From contig JAUCGF010000071.1 of assembly GCA_030378005.1 (NCBI GenBank), positions 62,001 to 126,000 on the forward strand: 64,000 nt of DNA, written 5' to 3'. The DNA comes from Desulfococcaceae bacterium HSG9 (lineage in GTDB: Bacteria; Desulfobacterota; Desulfobacteria; Desulfobacterales; JAUCGF01). The first letter of the stretch is position 1. The number at the start of each line of letters is the position of its first letter. The translations under genes were made by a program, and so were the position numbers. The notes under the pieces were generated by a model. The model was not told the DNA's origin. It worked only from the letters and a program-made list of their open reading frames with translations, and did not search any database. Of this stretch, positions 10,001-16,592 are shown in pieces.

Positions 10001-10115
10001 CTACCAGAGCAATATGCATCTGCGCTCCACCGCCCATATTTTGGCAACCAAACCATGTAAAAATGGATAAAGTTGCGACAATTAAGCCAAATAGTACAAA
10101 ATATTTTGTTTTCAT
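7074..10115 (-). CDS. Fused solute-binding / ligand-gated-like / MscS channel protein
   Basis: A 1013-residue multidomain protein. Residues ~1-25 are a secretion signal ending at Cys24, possibly lipidated. Residues ~33-395 are a type-1 periplasmic solute-binding domain (HIALVGPLTNPTGES, KDGGINGK, DDQNDSGKA, AVIGH). Residues ~435-665 form a beta-rich region with VYTGIE, DFYIWFRFQG and FRHRNLGNNNLIYV, which resembles the extracellular domain of prokaryotic pentameric ligand-gated channels; a Glu/Ala/Pro linker interrupts it at ~505-530. Four or five membrane helices (~677-800) lead to the MscS pore (LMATSGAVAMMVGLIIKD), the MscS beta domain (IGNWVKIDGYEEGKI) and a cytosolic C-terminal domain. 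The inferred role is an inner-membrane channel opened by a periplasmic ligand, perhaps in osmotic control beside the aquaporin gene upstream. A paralogue is at 27275-30280. Confidence 0.85.
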   Translation of the reverse strand: MKTKYFVLFGLIVATLSIFTWFGCQNMGGGAQMHIALVGPLTNPTGESLVNGVNLYLEKINKDGGINGKTIVLDTFDDQNDSGKASEIALKIAEQKRAVAVIGHNWSSCSISAGEIYKKNGVPAISPISTNAKVTKDNEWYFRTIFDDNLQGRFLANYAKQMLHKNTASIIFEEDRPYGNNLAKIFEESANEIGLTVKYKWGFKSESKDVKENLKTIVDELLLQKEDAGIIFLATHAVDGITIVQLMKDMDISNDIMVPDAFGNKRFSDGFNTYPKEIENPGFYTNGIYVTTPMLYDTANQMAQQFKEQYTQKYQKVPDRYAPFAYDAAMLILEAVKKTEVQGTQSAIKEDRKKIRDYLAGLTKIDDAVKGLTGLNYFNDNGDCRKPISIGVYRSKDIVSALGQLRPVQYMNLIPNVEEAVNKEQIILFDKNYMYKTNVVYTGIEVKSIEDFNIEKSTCVLDFYIWFRFQGDFDADNIEFINALENIELPIPIEDESKEVEVKAQASVEEAPVEEAPAEEAPAVEKAAKEPTAVLIKEDRLKGLTSRLYHVKAKFKADFDKGQEIVQKTFLVGFQFRHRNLGNNNLIYVTDVLGMGLSGEISLAERLKRDNILSDVDGWAIDNAKFFQNTTPKSTMGDLKYLDIQDKFIDSSKFNFNVLLKADTLSMRRKIPVDIAPYMAGGSLALLIFFILIRRRVLSFKITWFFELLCVCCFMLSLEVVILSLALEGVIARRSFGMTLLTFSVLWWIVPAFWTQIGLDPFIWEAMRKQTGRPVPKVLRRFPAYIIYFIAGYGVIAFALDQDITKLMATSGAVAMMVGLIIKDNIANFFASISIIQGYGLKIGNWVKIDGYEEGKITEITKMATSIKTRGGTILTIPNSAIMGSSIHNYDVLDSTYNLSFRFETVDSYAPDHVKQVTKDALLETECVMKNPEPIVFFEGQGDSSAIFTVLFTVNDYAKKGLHKSAAWRSVWMNLEKAGIELATPNRIIHVADKDSDEEDSSAQAPDKQPLPA

Positions 10116-10349
10116 TCCGTTTTCCTCCCGATATTGATATAAGCTTTAACAACTCGCCAGTTACAAGTTTTAAGTGTGAAGTTTCAAGTTATCTTGTAAC
10201 GACCTGAATTCATTGAAACTGACAAAATTTGTGTCATATTTTTACTTTGAATAATTTCAAATAACTTACAATAACTTATGACTGACGAGTTAACAATAAT
10301 GAATATTTATTCATCCAATAGAGTTGTTTGGATTCGTCTTGGTTCCTTT

Positions 10350-11030
10350 CTATTTTTCAAGTAGTTTTGAGCGGAACATCAGTCCTGCCAAAATACCTGC
10401 CAGACTGGGAAAAAACAAAAACAGCCAAAGTTGGCTTAAAGCCTGGCCACCGACAAACAGCGCCGGTCCGATGCTTCTTGCAGGATTAACCGACACACCG
10501 GTTATCTGGATTCCGAAGATATGAATCACCACCAGAGTGATACCGATGGCAAGTCCCGCGAGCTGAGAAGGCGCCTGTTCCTGAGTTGAACCCAAAATAA
10601 CAACGATAAATAAAAAAGTGGCAACCAGTTCAAAAAGCGCGGCGGCACCAAAACGGTACTCGCCTAAATATCCCACACCCCAACCATTTTGTCCCAAACC
10701 GCTGGCACAGGCATCATACCCGCTCACCTTACCTTTGACTATGAGCAGCAAAAGCGCAGCAGCGGCAATAGCCCCAAGTATCTGGGAAATAATATAGCCT
10801 ATCAAATCAGCGGCGCTCATCCGCCCTGCCGTGAACACGCCGAGACTGACTGCGGGATTGATATGGCAGCCTGAAATAGGACCAATGCCATAGGCCATGG
10901 CGATCAGCGCAAAACCGAAGGCAAAGGAAATCCCTAAAACCCCGATTTGTTGGCCGGCTACGACAGCGGCCCCGCAACCGAACAACACCAAAGTGAATGT
11001 ACCAATAAATTCTGCCACGTACTTCTTCAT
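10350..11030 (-). CDS. aqpZ: Aquaporin Z-type water channel
   Basis: A 226-residue MIP-family channel with both NPA boxes (GCHINPAVSLG near residue 60 and SVNPARSIGPAL near residue 180) and six transmembrane helices in two homologous halves. Aquaporins pass water, or glycerol in the GlpF branch; the length and the arginine after the second NPA fit either subtype, the overall sequence favours AqpZ. The start at 11030 is chosen over an upstream ATG because GAGGAG lies 5 bases before it and the protein then begins MKKYVAEFIGTF, as is typical. It is the nearest gene upstream of the fused MscS channel on the same strand. Confidence 0.92.
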   Translation of the reverse strand: MKKYVAEFIGTFTLVLFGCGAAVVAGQQIGVLGISFAFGFALIAMAYGIGPISGCHINPAVSLGVFTAGRMSAADLIGYIISQILGAIAAAALLLLIVKGKVSGYDACASGLGQNGWGVGYLGEYRFGAAALFELVATFLFIVVILGSTQEQAPSQLAGLAIGITLVVIHIFGIQITGVSVNPARSIGPALFVGGQALSQLWLFLFFPSLAGILAGLMFRSKLLEK

Positions 11031-11103
11031 AAATCTCCTCCTTTTTTTGTAAGTTAAGTACTTAGACAAAAATTTTCGGGTACTTTACGCGCTGCTCAAG
11101 GTA

Positions 11104-11142
11104 GGTTTGCAACCAGCGATCACTATCGCCAGATTGCAAACC
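11104..11142. repeat. Composite hairpin upstream of aqpZ
   Basis: Outer arms GGTTTGCAA (11104-11112) and TTGCAAACC (11134-11142) pair perfectly, with an inner GCGAT/ATCGC stem. There is no T run, so it is not an obvious terminator; it may be a regulatory or repeat hairpin. Confidence 0.5.
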
Positions 11143-11837
11143 CATCATAAACAATGCGGGAAAATTTGTGCCAAATACTCGTTAAAATTAAACAATAAAC
11201 AATAAACAATAAACTTAAGTTGATTGGCCATCCAATATTTTTGAAAAATATTTATCTATAAAATCAATTAGATATACTTTATCATAACAAAGGGTGCCAA
11301 ATTAATTGGTTCTGCCTTACCATATCAAAAAGGGTTATTGCAAGATTTCTTTTTGAAAAAATTATCGACCATTCATGATATGCAAGATAATTTCTGATAA
11401 AGAATATCCCATTACTGCCGGAGTGTAAAATAGCGCCGGATGCTGAAAATCGTTATACTTGATTTTTGCACTCATGAACTTTCCATTCGCTGATCATAGA
11501 TTGTTCGCATCTTTCAAAACAGCCTGAAAACGGTCGCATTTTTTAATTGCAGAACAAATCGCAAAATCATTTTACTTGTAAGGTGTAAACCGGAAAATGC
11601 CGGGCAATTATAAAAAATAACATATTATTTGTTCAAACACTCAAACACCTATTATGTTAATGCAAATTGAATGCCATGATGTCAGATAAAAATAATAACT
11701 ATTTAAAATTATTGAATTTAAAAAATATGAAGGGGATTTTTTGAATATATAAGTGGATTATGAAATGGGAAAATATATTCACATACGAACCTTTTTATTG
11801 ACATAACTATTTGTAATTATTGTTTTAGTTATCGTTT

Positions 11838-11877
11838 AGGAAAACAAATTCCTGTTTGGGAGAACATATTCTCGTTT
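11838..11877. promoter_or_regulatory. Tandem operator-like palindromes
   Basis: Two related ~19-bp units with a 21-bp period (two helical turns): GGAAAACAAATTCCTGTTT and GGAGAACATATTCTCGTTT. Each has dyad symmetry (AGGAA-N6-TTCCT and GAGAA-N4-TTCTC). The arrangement is that of a double repressor site, but no adjacent gene explains it. Confidence 0.35.
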
Positions 11878-12176
11878 TTATTCTGAGCCGGAACAGCAAA
11901 TCTGACATTTTCGGTTTTCCGCAGATATTATGTCTCTGACAGGACAAAATGTAAGGTGAAAAATAAATATCTCAATAAGAAAGAAAATTCATTTCTACTA
12001 AAAACTGTCAACAAGGAAGCTATATAGTGATACAGTTGATCTGTTAAGAAATTTTAGAACAAAACAGCCCTGGCCGCAGGTGTGTATTTAAGTAGGATAT
12101 TCTTCATTAGAAATCACCTGAAAACAAAAACATGATTTTTTTCTTTCAGAATTCTTATAAGACTATCAATAATAAT

Positions 12177-12205
12177 TTGACAACTTCATCGACAATTACT
12201 AAATT
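12177..12205 (+). promoter_or_regulatory. Sigma-70 promoter of tRNA-Lys
   Basis: A consensus -35 TTGACA (12177-12182), a 17-bp spacer and a -10 TAAATT (12200-12205) lie about 22 bases before the tRNA. Confidence 0.6.
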
Positions 12206-12227
12206 GTATTTACTTGACGGTTATAAA

Positions 12228-12301
12228 GGGCCGTTAGCTCAACTAGGCAGAGCACCTGACTCTTAATCAGTAGGTTGAAGGTTCGATTCCTTCACGGCCC
12301 A
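12228..12301 (+). tRNA. tRNA-Lys (anticodon CTT)
   Basis: A cloverleaf is readable: acceptor GGGCCGT/ACGGCCC, D-arm GCTC/GAGC, anticodon stem CTGA/TCAG with loop CTCTTAA giving anticodon CTT (lysine, codon AAG), and T-arm GGTTCGATTCC. The 3' CCA is not encoded; the gene ends with discriminator A followed by TCA. Confidence 0.95.
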
Positions 12302-12321
12302 TCAAACATAGCGTACTAAAT

Positions 12322-12362
12322 AAAAAAGGTTAGCTAATAAAATGAGGCTGACCTTTTTTTTT
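12322..12362 (+). terminator. Terminator after tRNA-Lys
   Basis: The stem AAAAAAGGTTAGC / GCTGACCTTTTTTT with one G-T pair runs into a long T tract. Confidence 0.85.
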
Positions 12363-12453
12363 GACTTTTACTTGGAAATCATGGTGTCATTGTGTTTTTG
12401 ATAAATAAGATACGTCATTGTTCTGCGCACCGTAATAAAAATTTCCAAAAATC

Positions 12454-12483
12454 TTGACATTGATATTTGTTTGATGCTATATT
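12454..12483 (+). promoter_or_regulatory. Promoter of the rpsF ribosomal operon
   Basis: A perfect -35 TTGACA (12454-12459), an 18-bp spacer and a -10 TATATT (12478-12483). Transcription would start near 12490, just ahead of two leader hairpins. Confidence 0.7.
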
Positions 12484-12502
12484 TTAGGATTTATTATAGC
12501 TA

Positions 12503-12543
12503 ATTGGGTATTTTGCCCAATCCTTGCTCCGTTATGACGGGGC
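12503..12543 (+). promoter_or_regulatory. rpsF leader hairpins, candidate S6:S18 autoregulatory site
   Basis: Two stems follow the promoter: ATTGGG/CCCAAT (12503-12521) and GCTCCGT/ACGGGGC with a TATG loop (12526-12543), placing CCG and GGGGC motifs just before the ribosome binding site. Autogenous control by S6:S18 through a leader hairpin with a CCG motif is known in bacteria; the match here is by eye only. Confidence 0.4.
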
Positions 12544-12565
12544 TTTACATCCAGAAGGAGGTTTA

Positions 12566-13003
12566 ATGCGAAGATACGAAACCATTGTTATTGCAGACCC
12601 TGATTTGAATGATGAAGACAGGGGGGGATTATTTACGCGAGTTAAAGATTTGATTCCCCAGTACAAGGGAATATTGATTGAATTTGACGAATGGGGTGAT
12701 AAAAGGCTGGCTTATGACATCAAGAAGAAAGGACGCGGCTATTATGTTCGGATTGATTTTGGTGGTGACGGAGACTTGGTAGCTGAAATGGAACGACAGT
12801 TCCGCATTGATGAACGAGTAATGAAATATATGACTGTCCTTCTTGAAAGAGATAGTGATATCGAACAATTGCAGGAACAATCGTCGGTTGAACAGGAAGT
12901 TGAGACGGAAAGCGATGATGATTTCAAAGAAGACAATGATTCATCCGATGATAACGATGATAACGATGATGACGACTTCGATGACGACGATTTCGATGAT
13001 TAA
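12566..13003 (+). CDS. rpsF: 30S ribosomal protein S6
   Basis: A 145-residue S6 (MRRYETIVIADPDLND, then the KRLAYDIKKKGRGYYV core). The start at 12566 follows an AAGGAGG site and is preferred over an upstream frame-open ATG at 12524. The last ~35 residues are an extremely acidic Asp/Asn tail, longer than the short acidic tail found in many S6 proteins. It is the first gene of the rpsF-rpsR-DUF2232-rplI-dnaB cluster. S6 binds S18 and 16S rRNA in the platform of the small subunit. Confidence 0.97.
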   Translation: MRRYETIVIADPDLNDEDRGGLFTRVKDLIPQYKGILIEFDEWGDKRLAYDIKKKGRGYYVRIDFGGDGDLVAEMERQFRIDERVMKYMTVLLERDSDIEQLQEQSSVEQEVETESDDDFKEDNDSSDDNDDNDDDDFDDDDFDD

Positions 13004-13069
13004 TCTGACGTATAACCGATAATCAACCCCTATTTATAAAGGACTATAACAAGGAGGAATTTCAATATT

Positions 13070-13366
13070 ATGGCCGCTTTTAAAACACCCTACCAAAAGC
13101 GTAAAACCAGAGGAGGCTATGGTGATAAAAGAAAAAAGAAAAGAATTTATCATCGTCGCAAAGTATGTCGTTTCTGCGCTGATACCAGTCTCGCGATTGA
13201 TTATAAAGATGCTAAAAACCTGCGCTATTTTATTACCGAGCGAGGCAAAATTATCCCGCGACGTATTTCAGGCACTTGTGCCAAACATCAGCGCGCCCTG
13301 ATGCGTGCGATTAAAAGGGCCCGTACCATCGCTCTTCTGCCTTATGTCGGCACATTAGAAACTTAA
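13070..13366 (+). CDS. rpsR: 30S ribosomal protein S18
   Basis: A 98-residue S18 with an N-terminal basic extension, CRFC near residue 34 and [17 protein letters not shown] near residue 75. The CxxC plus downstream Cys and His suggest a zinc-binding form. An AAGGAGG site precedes it. The position after rpsF is standard. Confidence 0.97.
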   Translation: MAAFKTPYQKRKTRGGYGDKRKKKRIYHRRKVCRFCADTSLAIDYKDAKNLRYFITERGKIIPRRISGTCAKHQRALMRAIKRARTIALLPYVGTLET

Positions 13367-13393
13367 AGTGAAACGTACGATTCGTACAAAAGG

Positions 13394-14368
13394 ATGACAC
13401 CTGTAATCATGCAAAGCGCTATTCATAAAGATATCGTCAACGGGATTGCAATCACCTGCTGTATTTTAGCAGTATCTGTTTTTATCCCGCTCCTCGGTTT
13501 TCCATGCGCCTTGTTTATCCCTCTGCCGATTCTTTTCTACCGTCAGAAATTGGGTCGGCAACAGGGAGGCCTCATGCTGTTATTAATATTTACGGCAATG
13601 GGGGTTATTCTTGGCGGCATATCATTCGATTTGCTGTTTTTCGGTGGGCTTGTGCTTGTCGGCTTTACGCTCAGTGAATTGTTTGAAATGAACCTTTCCA
13701 TTGAAAAAACAATTGGATTGGCTTGCGGTGTTACTGTTGGCATAGGATTCGCCCTCCTTATTATTTATATTAACTTTTCGTCATCCGATTTTACCAGTCT
13801 GATTTCAGAATATGTTGATCTGAATCTGAAACTGACAATGGCGCTGTATAAAAATATGGGGATGAGCGATGCGAATGTTCAGGCTTTGGCGAATTCGCTT
13901 GATATGATCAAATATGTGCTTATACGGATTATTCCAGCACTGGTTGTTGCGGCAACGCTTTTCGTTGCGTGGATCAATGTCCTTTTAGCCAAACCCCTGT
14001 TGAAACGTAAAAAAATGCCTTTTCCCGATTTCGGAACACTTAACACATGGCAGGCACCGGAATATCTCATCTGGGCCGCCATCGGATGCGCACTTTTACT
14101 GTTTTTCCCGGATAAGGGCTTTAAGATGATCGGTGCAAACGGAATATTGGTTCTGATGACGATCTATTTTTTCCAGGGTATTGCGATTACCGCGTACTTT
14201 TTTGAAAAGAAAAATTTGCCGCGCGCCTTTCGTTTTTTCTTCTACACCCTTATAACTATACAGCAATTTATCCTTTTGTTGGTTATCGGAATAGGCTTTT
14301 TTGATATGTGGTTGAATCTGCGTAAACTAAAAAAACTGAACACCGGAAATCAGAGTCCTGATTCATAA
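13394..14368 (+). CDS. DUF2232 (YybS-like) integral membrane protein
   Basis: A protein of up to 324 residues with about eight hydrophobic helices. DUF2232/YybS proteins of unknown function are commonly found between rpsR and rplI, exactly this position. The first ATG has an AAAGG directly abutting it, too close to act as its ribosome binding site, so the ATG at 13409 (MQSAIHKDIV) is an equally plausible start. The role of the family is unknown. Confidence 0.88.
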   Translation: MTPVIMQSAIHKDIVNGIAITCCILAVSVFIPLLGFPCALFIPLPILFYRQKLGRQQGGLMLLLIFTAMGVILGGISFDLLFFGGLVLVGFTLSELFEMNLSIEKTIGLACGVTVGIGFALLIIYINFSSSDFTSLISEYVDLNLKLTMALYKNMGMSDANVQALANSLDMIKYVLIRIIPALVVAATLFVAWINVLLAKPLLKRKKMPFPDFGTLNTWQAPEYLIWAAIGCALLLFFPDKGFKMIGANGILVLMTIYFFQGIAITAYFFEKKNLPRAFRFFFYTLITIQQFILLLVIGIGFFDMWLNLRKLKKLNTGNQSPDS

Positions 14369-14583
14369 GTTCCTAAAAAATATGTCCTCAAAACGAATTG
14401 GTTCTCTGTTAGTTCCCGTGCTTATATGATACAAATAAATCACAATGATAAAATCCCAACCTACTTGATCTGACTACGCATATCAATCAGCAGCGGTCTT
14501 TGCTATCAGATATTGATATTTGAAATTTGTTTGGTGCTTGGATTTTGGGATTTCATTGATGACACCTTCGGAGGTGAATAAAT

Positions 14584-15027
14584 ATGAAAGTAATTTTAAA
14601 AGAAACAATCGGATCACTCGGTATTATCGGCAGTGAAGCGAACGTAGCTGATGGGTACGCGCGCAACTATCTGCTGCCGCAAGGTAAGGCGGTTTTGGCA
14701 ACACCGCAAAACCGCAATATGTTAAAACAGCAAAAAGCTAAATTCGAGATTCAAATCGGCAAAGAAAAAAAGCTTGCCGAAGAGATGGCTGAACGGTTGG
14801 AAGGCGTTGAATGCAAAGTTGCCGCTAAAGTAAGTGAATCAGACCGATTATACGGTTCTGTCGGTGTCAAGGATATTATCAGTGCATTGGCGAAACAGGA
14901 TATTGTAATCGAAAAACGAATGTTGTTGCTAAGTGATCCTATCAAAACAATCGGCAGCTTCAAAATTCCTATTCGTGTATATAAAGATGTGGAGCCTGAA
15001 ATTACGGTTGAAATTATTCCGGAATAA
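14584..15027 (+). CDS. rplI: 50S ribosomal protein L9
   Basis: A 147-residue L9 with the classical N-terminal domain (MKVILKETIGSLG, VADGYARNYLLPQGKAV), a long connecting helix, and the C-terminal rRNA-binding domain (RLYGSVGVKDI). GGAGGTG lies 7 bases before the start. A 215-bp gap separates it from DUF2232. Confidence 0.97.
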   Translation: MKVILKETIGSLGIIGSEANVADGYARNYLLPQGKAVLATPQNRNMLKQQKAKFEIQIGKEKKLAEEMAERLEGVECKVAAKVSESDRLYGSVGVKDIISALAKQDIVIEKRMLLLSDPIKTIGSFKIPIRVYKDVEPEITVEIIPE

Positions 15028-15063
15028 TTTCTGACAGTTCATATCGCATCATCTGATACGTTT

Positions 15064-15096
15064 GAAGGGGTTGCACTAAACAACGTAGCCCCTTCG
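15064..15096 (+). other. Hairpin between rplI and dnaB
   Basis: GAAGGGG (15064-15070) pairs with CCCCTTC across a ~18-base loop. There is no T tract, so it may stabilise or attenuate the transcript rather than terminate it. Confidence 0.4.
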
Positions 15097-15135
15097 AACT
15101 TCGGTTTCCGATTAAAGCTTTAAGGTGTTTAACTT

Positions 15136-16509
15136 GTGGACAGACCCTCACGCATAAATTCTGATTCCACACTGGAAAAACTTCCGCCCCACCACATTGA
15201 AGCCGAAGAGTCATTATTAAGCGCTATCCTGATTGATAATGACACCTTATTGGATATACTCGAAATTCTGAAGCCTGAAGATTTTTATCGAACCGCCCAC
15301 CAAAAAATTTTTGCCTCTGTCATTGACCTTTTTAACAACAGTGAACCGGTCGATCTGGTAACACTGAACAATGCTCTAAGTGAAACAGGGCAATTAAAGT
15401 CTGTGGGCGGCGCTCCTTATTTGGCAAGCCTTGTTGACACCGTTCCTATGGCGGTGAATGCGCGCTATTACGCCCGGATTATTCACAGCAAGGCTGTTTT
15501 GCGGCGGCTCATTGAAAAATCCACAGAAATTGTTCAACGCTGTTATCAGGATCGAGGTGAAACAGATGAAATTATCAATTTTGCCGAGCATGCGATATTC
15601 TCGGTATCGGAAGACAAAACTTCCAAACCATTTCACTCGATCAACGAGCTGTTAGCTTCAAATTTTGACACGCTTGAAAAACGCGCTGAAAGCAAAACAT
15701 TACTGACGGGCATTCCATCCGGATTTTCCGATCTTGACCATCTGACATCCGGATTTCAAAATTCTGATTTAATTATCATCGCCGCGCGTCCGGCCATGGG
15801 AAAAACGAGCTTTGCGTTGAATATCGCCCGCAATGCGGCCGTGGAATATAATATACCGGTAGCGGTTTTTTCTCTGGAAATGTCTAAAGAGCAACTCTCC
15901 ATGCGTATGCTTTGCAGCGAGGGGCGTGTGGATTCATCCCGCGTACGTAGCGGCATGTTCCACAAACAAGACTGGCGCAATCTGACAGACGCTGCCGGAA
16001 TTTTGTCAGAAGCGCCCATTTATATTGATGATTCACCGAATATCACAACAACGTCGATTCGTACAAAATCACGTCGTTTAAAAATGGACGGAGGCTTGGG
16101 GCTTATTATCATTGATTATTTGCAACTGATGCGCGGGCCGGCTAAAAGCGAACGCCGGGACCTTGAAATTTCGGAAATATCGCGAGCATTAAAAAACCTG
16201 GCCAAGGAGTTGGATATTCCGATCATCTCGCTGTCTCAATTAAACCGTATGCTTGAGCAACGCAGCGATAAACGCCCGATTCTTTCAGACTTGCGCGAAT
16301 CCGGCGCGCTAGAGCAAGATTCGGACTTGGTTGCGTTTATCTACCGTGATGAAGTCTATAATAAAGACGAAAATAATCCTGAAAAAGGTAAAGCGGAAAT
16401 AATTTTGGCCAAACATCGTAACGGGCCTGTGGGAACCGCTAATTTAACTTTCCTCAATACTTACACACGTTTTGAAAATATGGCGCATTTATCTCCAACT
16501 AATGACTGA
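15136..16509 (+). CDS. dnaB: Replicative DNA helicase DnaB
   Basis: A 457-residue hexameric helicase: N-terminal domain (PPHHIEAEESLLSAIL), then the RecA-like motor with Walker A ARPAMGKTSFALNIA and Walker B LIIIDYLQLM, then SQLNR and LRESGALEQDSD. It unwinds DNA at the fork and loads DnaG primase. The length is normal and no intein is present. The start is a GTG with AAGGTG 9 bases upstream. It is the last gene of the rpsF cluster. Confidence 0.97.
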   Translation: MDRPSRINSDSTLEKLPPHHIEAEESLLSAILIDNDTLLDILEILKPEDFYRTAHQKIFASVIDLFNNSEPVDLVTLNNALSETGQLKSVGGAPYLASLVDTVPMAVNARYYARIIHSKAVLRRLIEKSTEIVQRCYQDRGETDEIINFAEHAIFSVSEDKTSKPFHSINELLASNFDTLEKRAESKTLLTGIPSGFSDLDHLTSGFQNSDLIIIAARPAMGKTSFALNIARNAAVEYNIPVAVFSLEMSKEQLSMRMLCSEGRVDSSRVRSGMFHKQDWRNLTDAAGILSEAPIYIDDSPNITTTSIRTKSRRLKMDGGLGLIIIDYLQLMRGPAKSERRDLEISEISRALKNLAKELDIPIISLSQLNRMLEQRSDKRPILSDLRESGALEQDSDLVAFIYRDEVYNKDENNPEKGKAEIILAKHRNGPVGTANLTFLNTYTRFENMAHLSPTND

Positions 16510-16528
16510 CACTTTCACTGAAAATGTA

Positions 16529-16579
16529 TCTCGCAAAGACGCAAAAAAAATGAAGCTTGATCTTTGCGCCTTTACGAGA
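16529..16579. repeat. Palindromic hairpin before hflX
   Basis: Interrupted arms at 16529-16547 and 16561-16579 pair as TCTCG/CGAGA, AAAG/CTTT and GCAAA/TTTGC. This resembles a dispersed intergenic repeat. It overlaps an upstream alternative TTG start of hflX. Confidence 0.5.
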
Positions 16580-16592
16580 AAATCAGAAAAAT

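Larger units (their letters stand above)
11031..12227. other. 1.2-kb gene-free region with repeats
   Basis: No convincing coding sequence is visible. It holds a composite hairpin (11104-11142), a short AACAATA tandem array (about 11187-11215), a degenerate dispersed repeat (11317-11400, related to 36943-37030), a relic of the hairpin element seen at 25406 (11438-11495), an operator-like double palindrome (11838-11877) and the tRNA-Lys promoter. Base composition is more AT-rich than the flanks. Confidence 0.7.
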
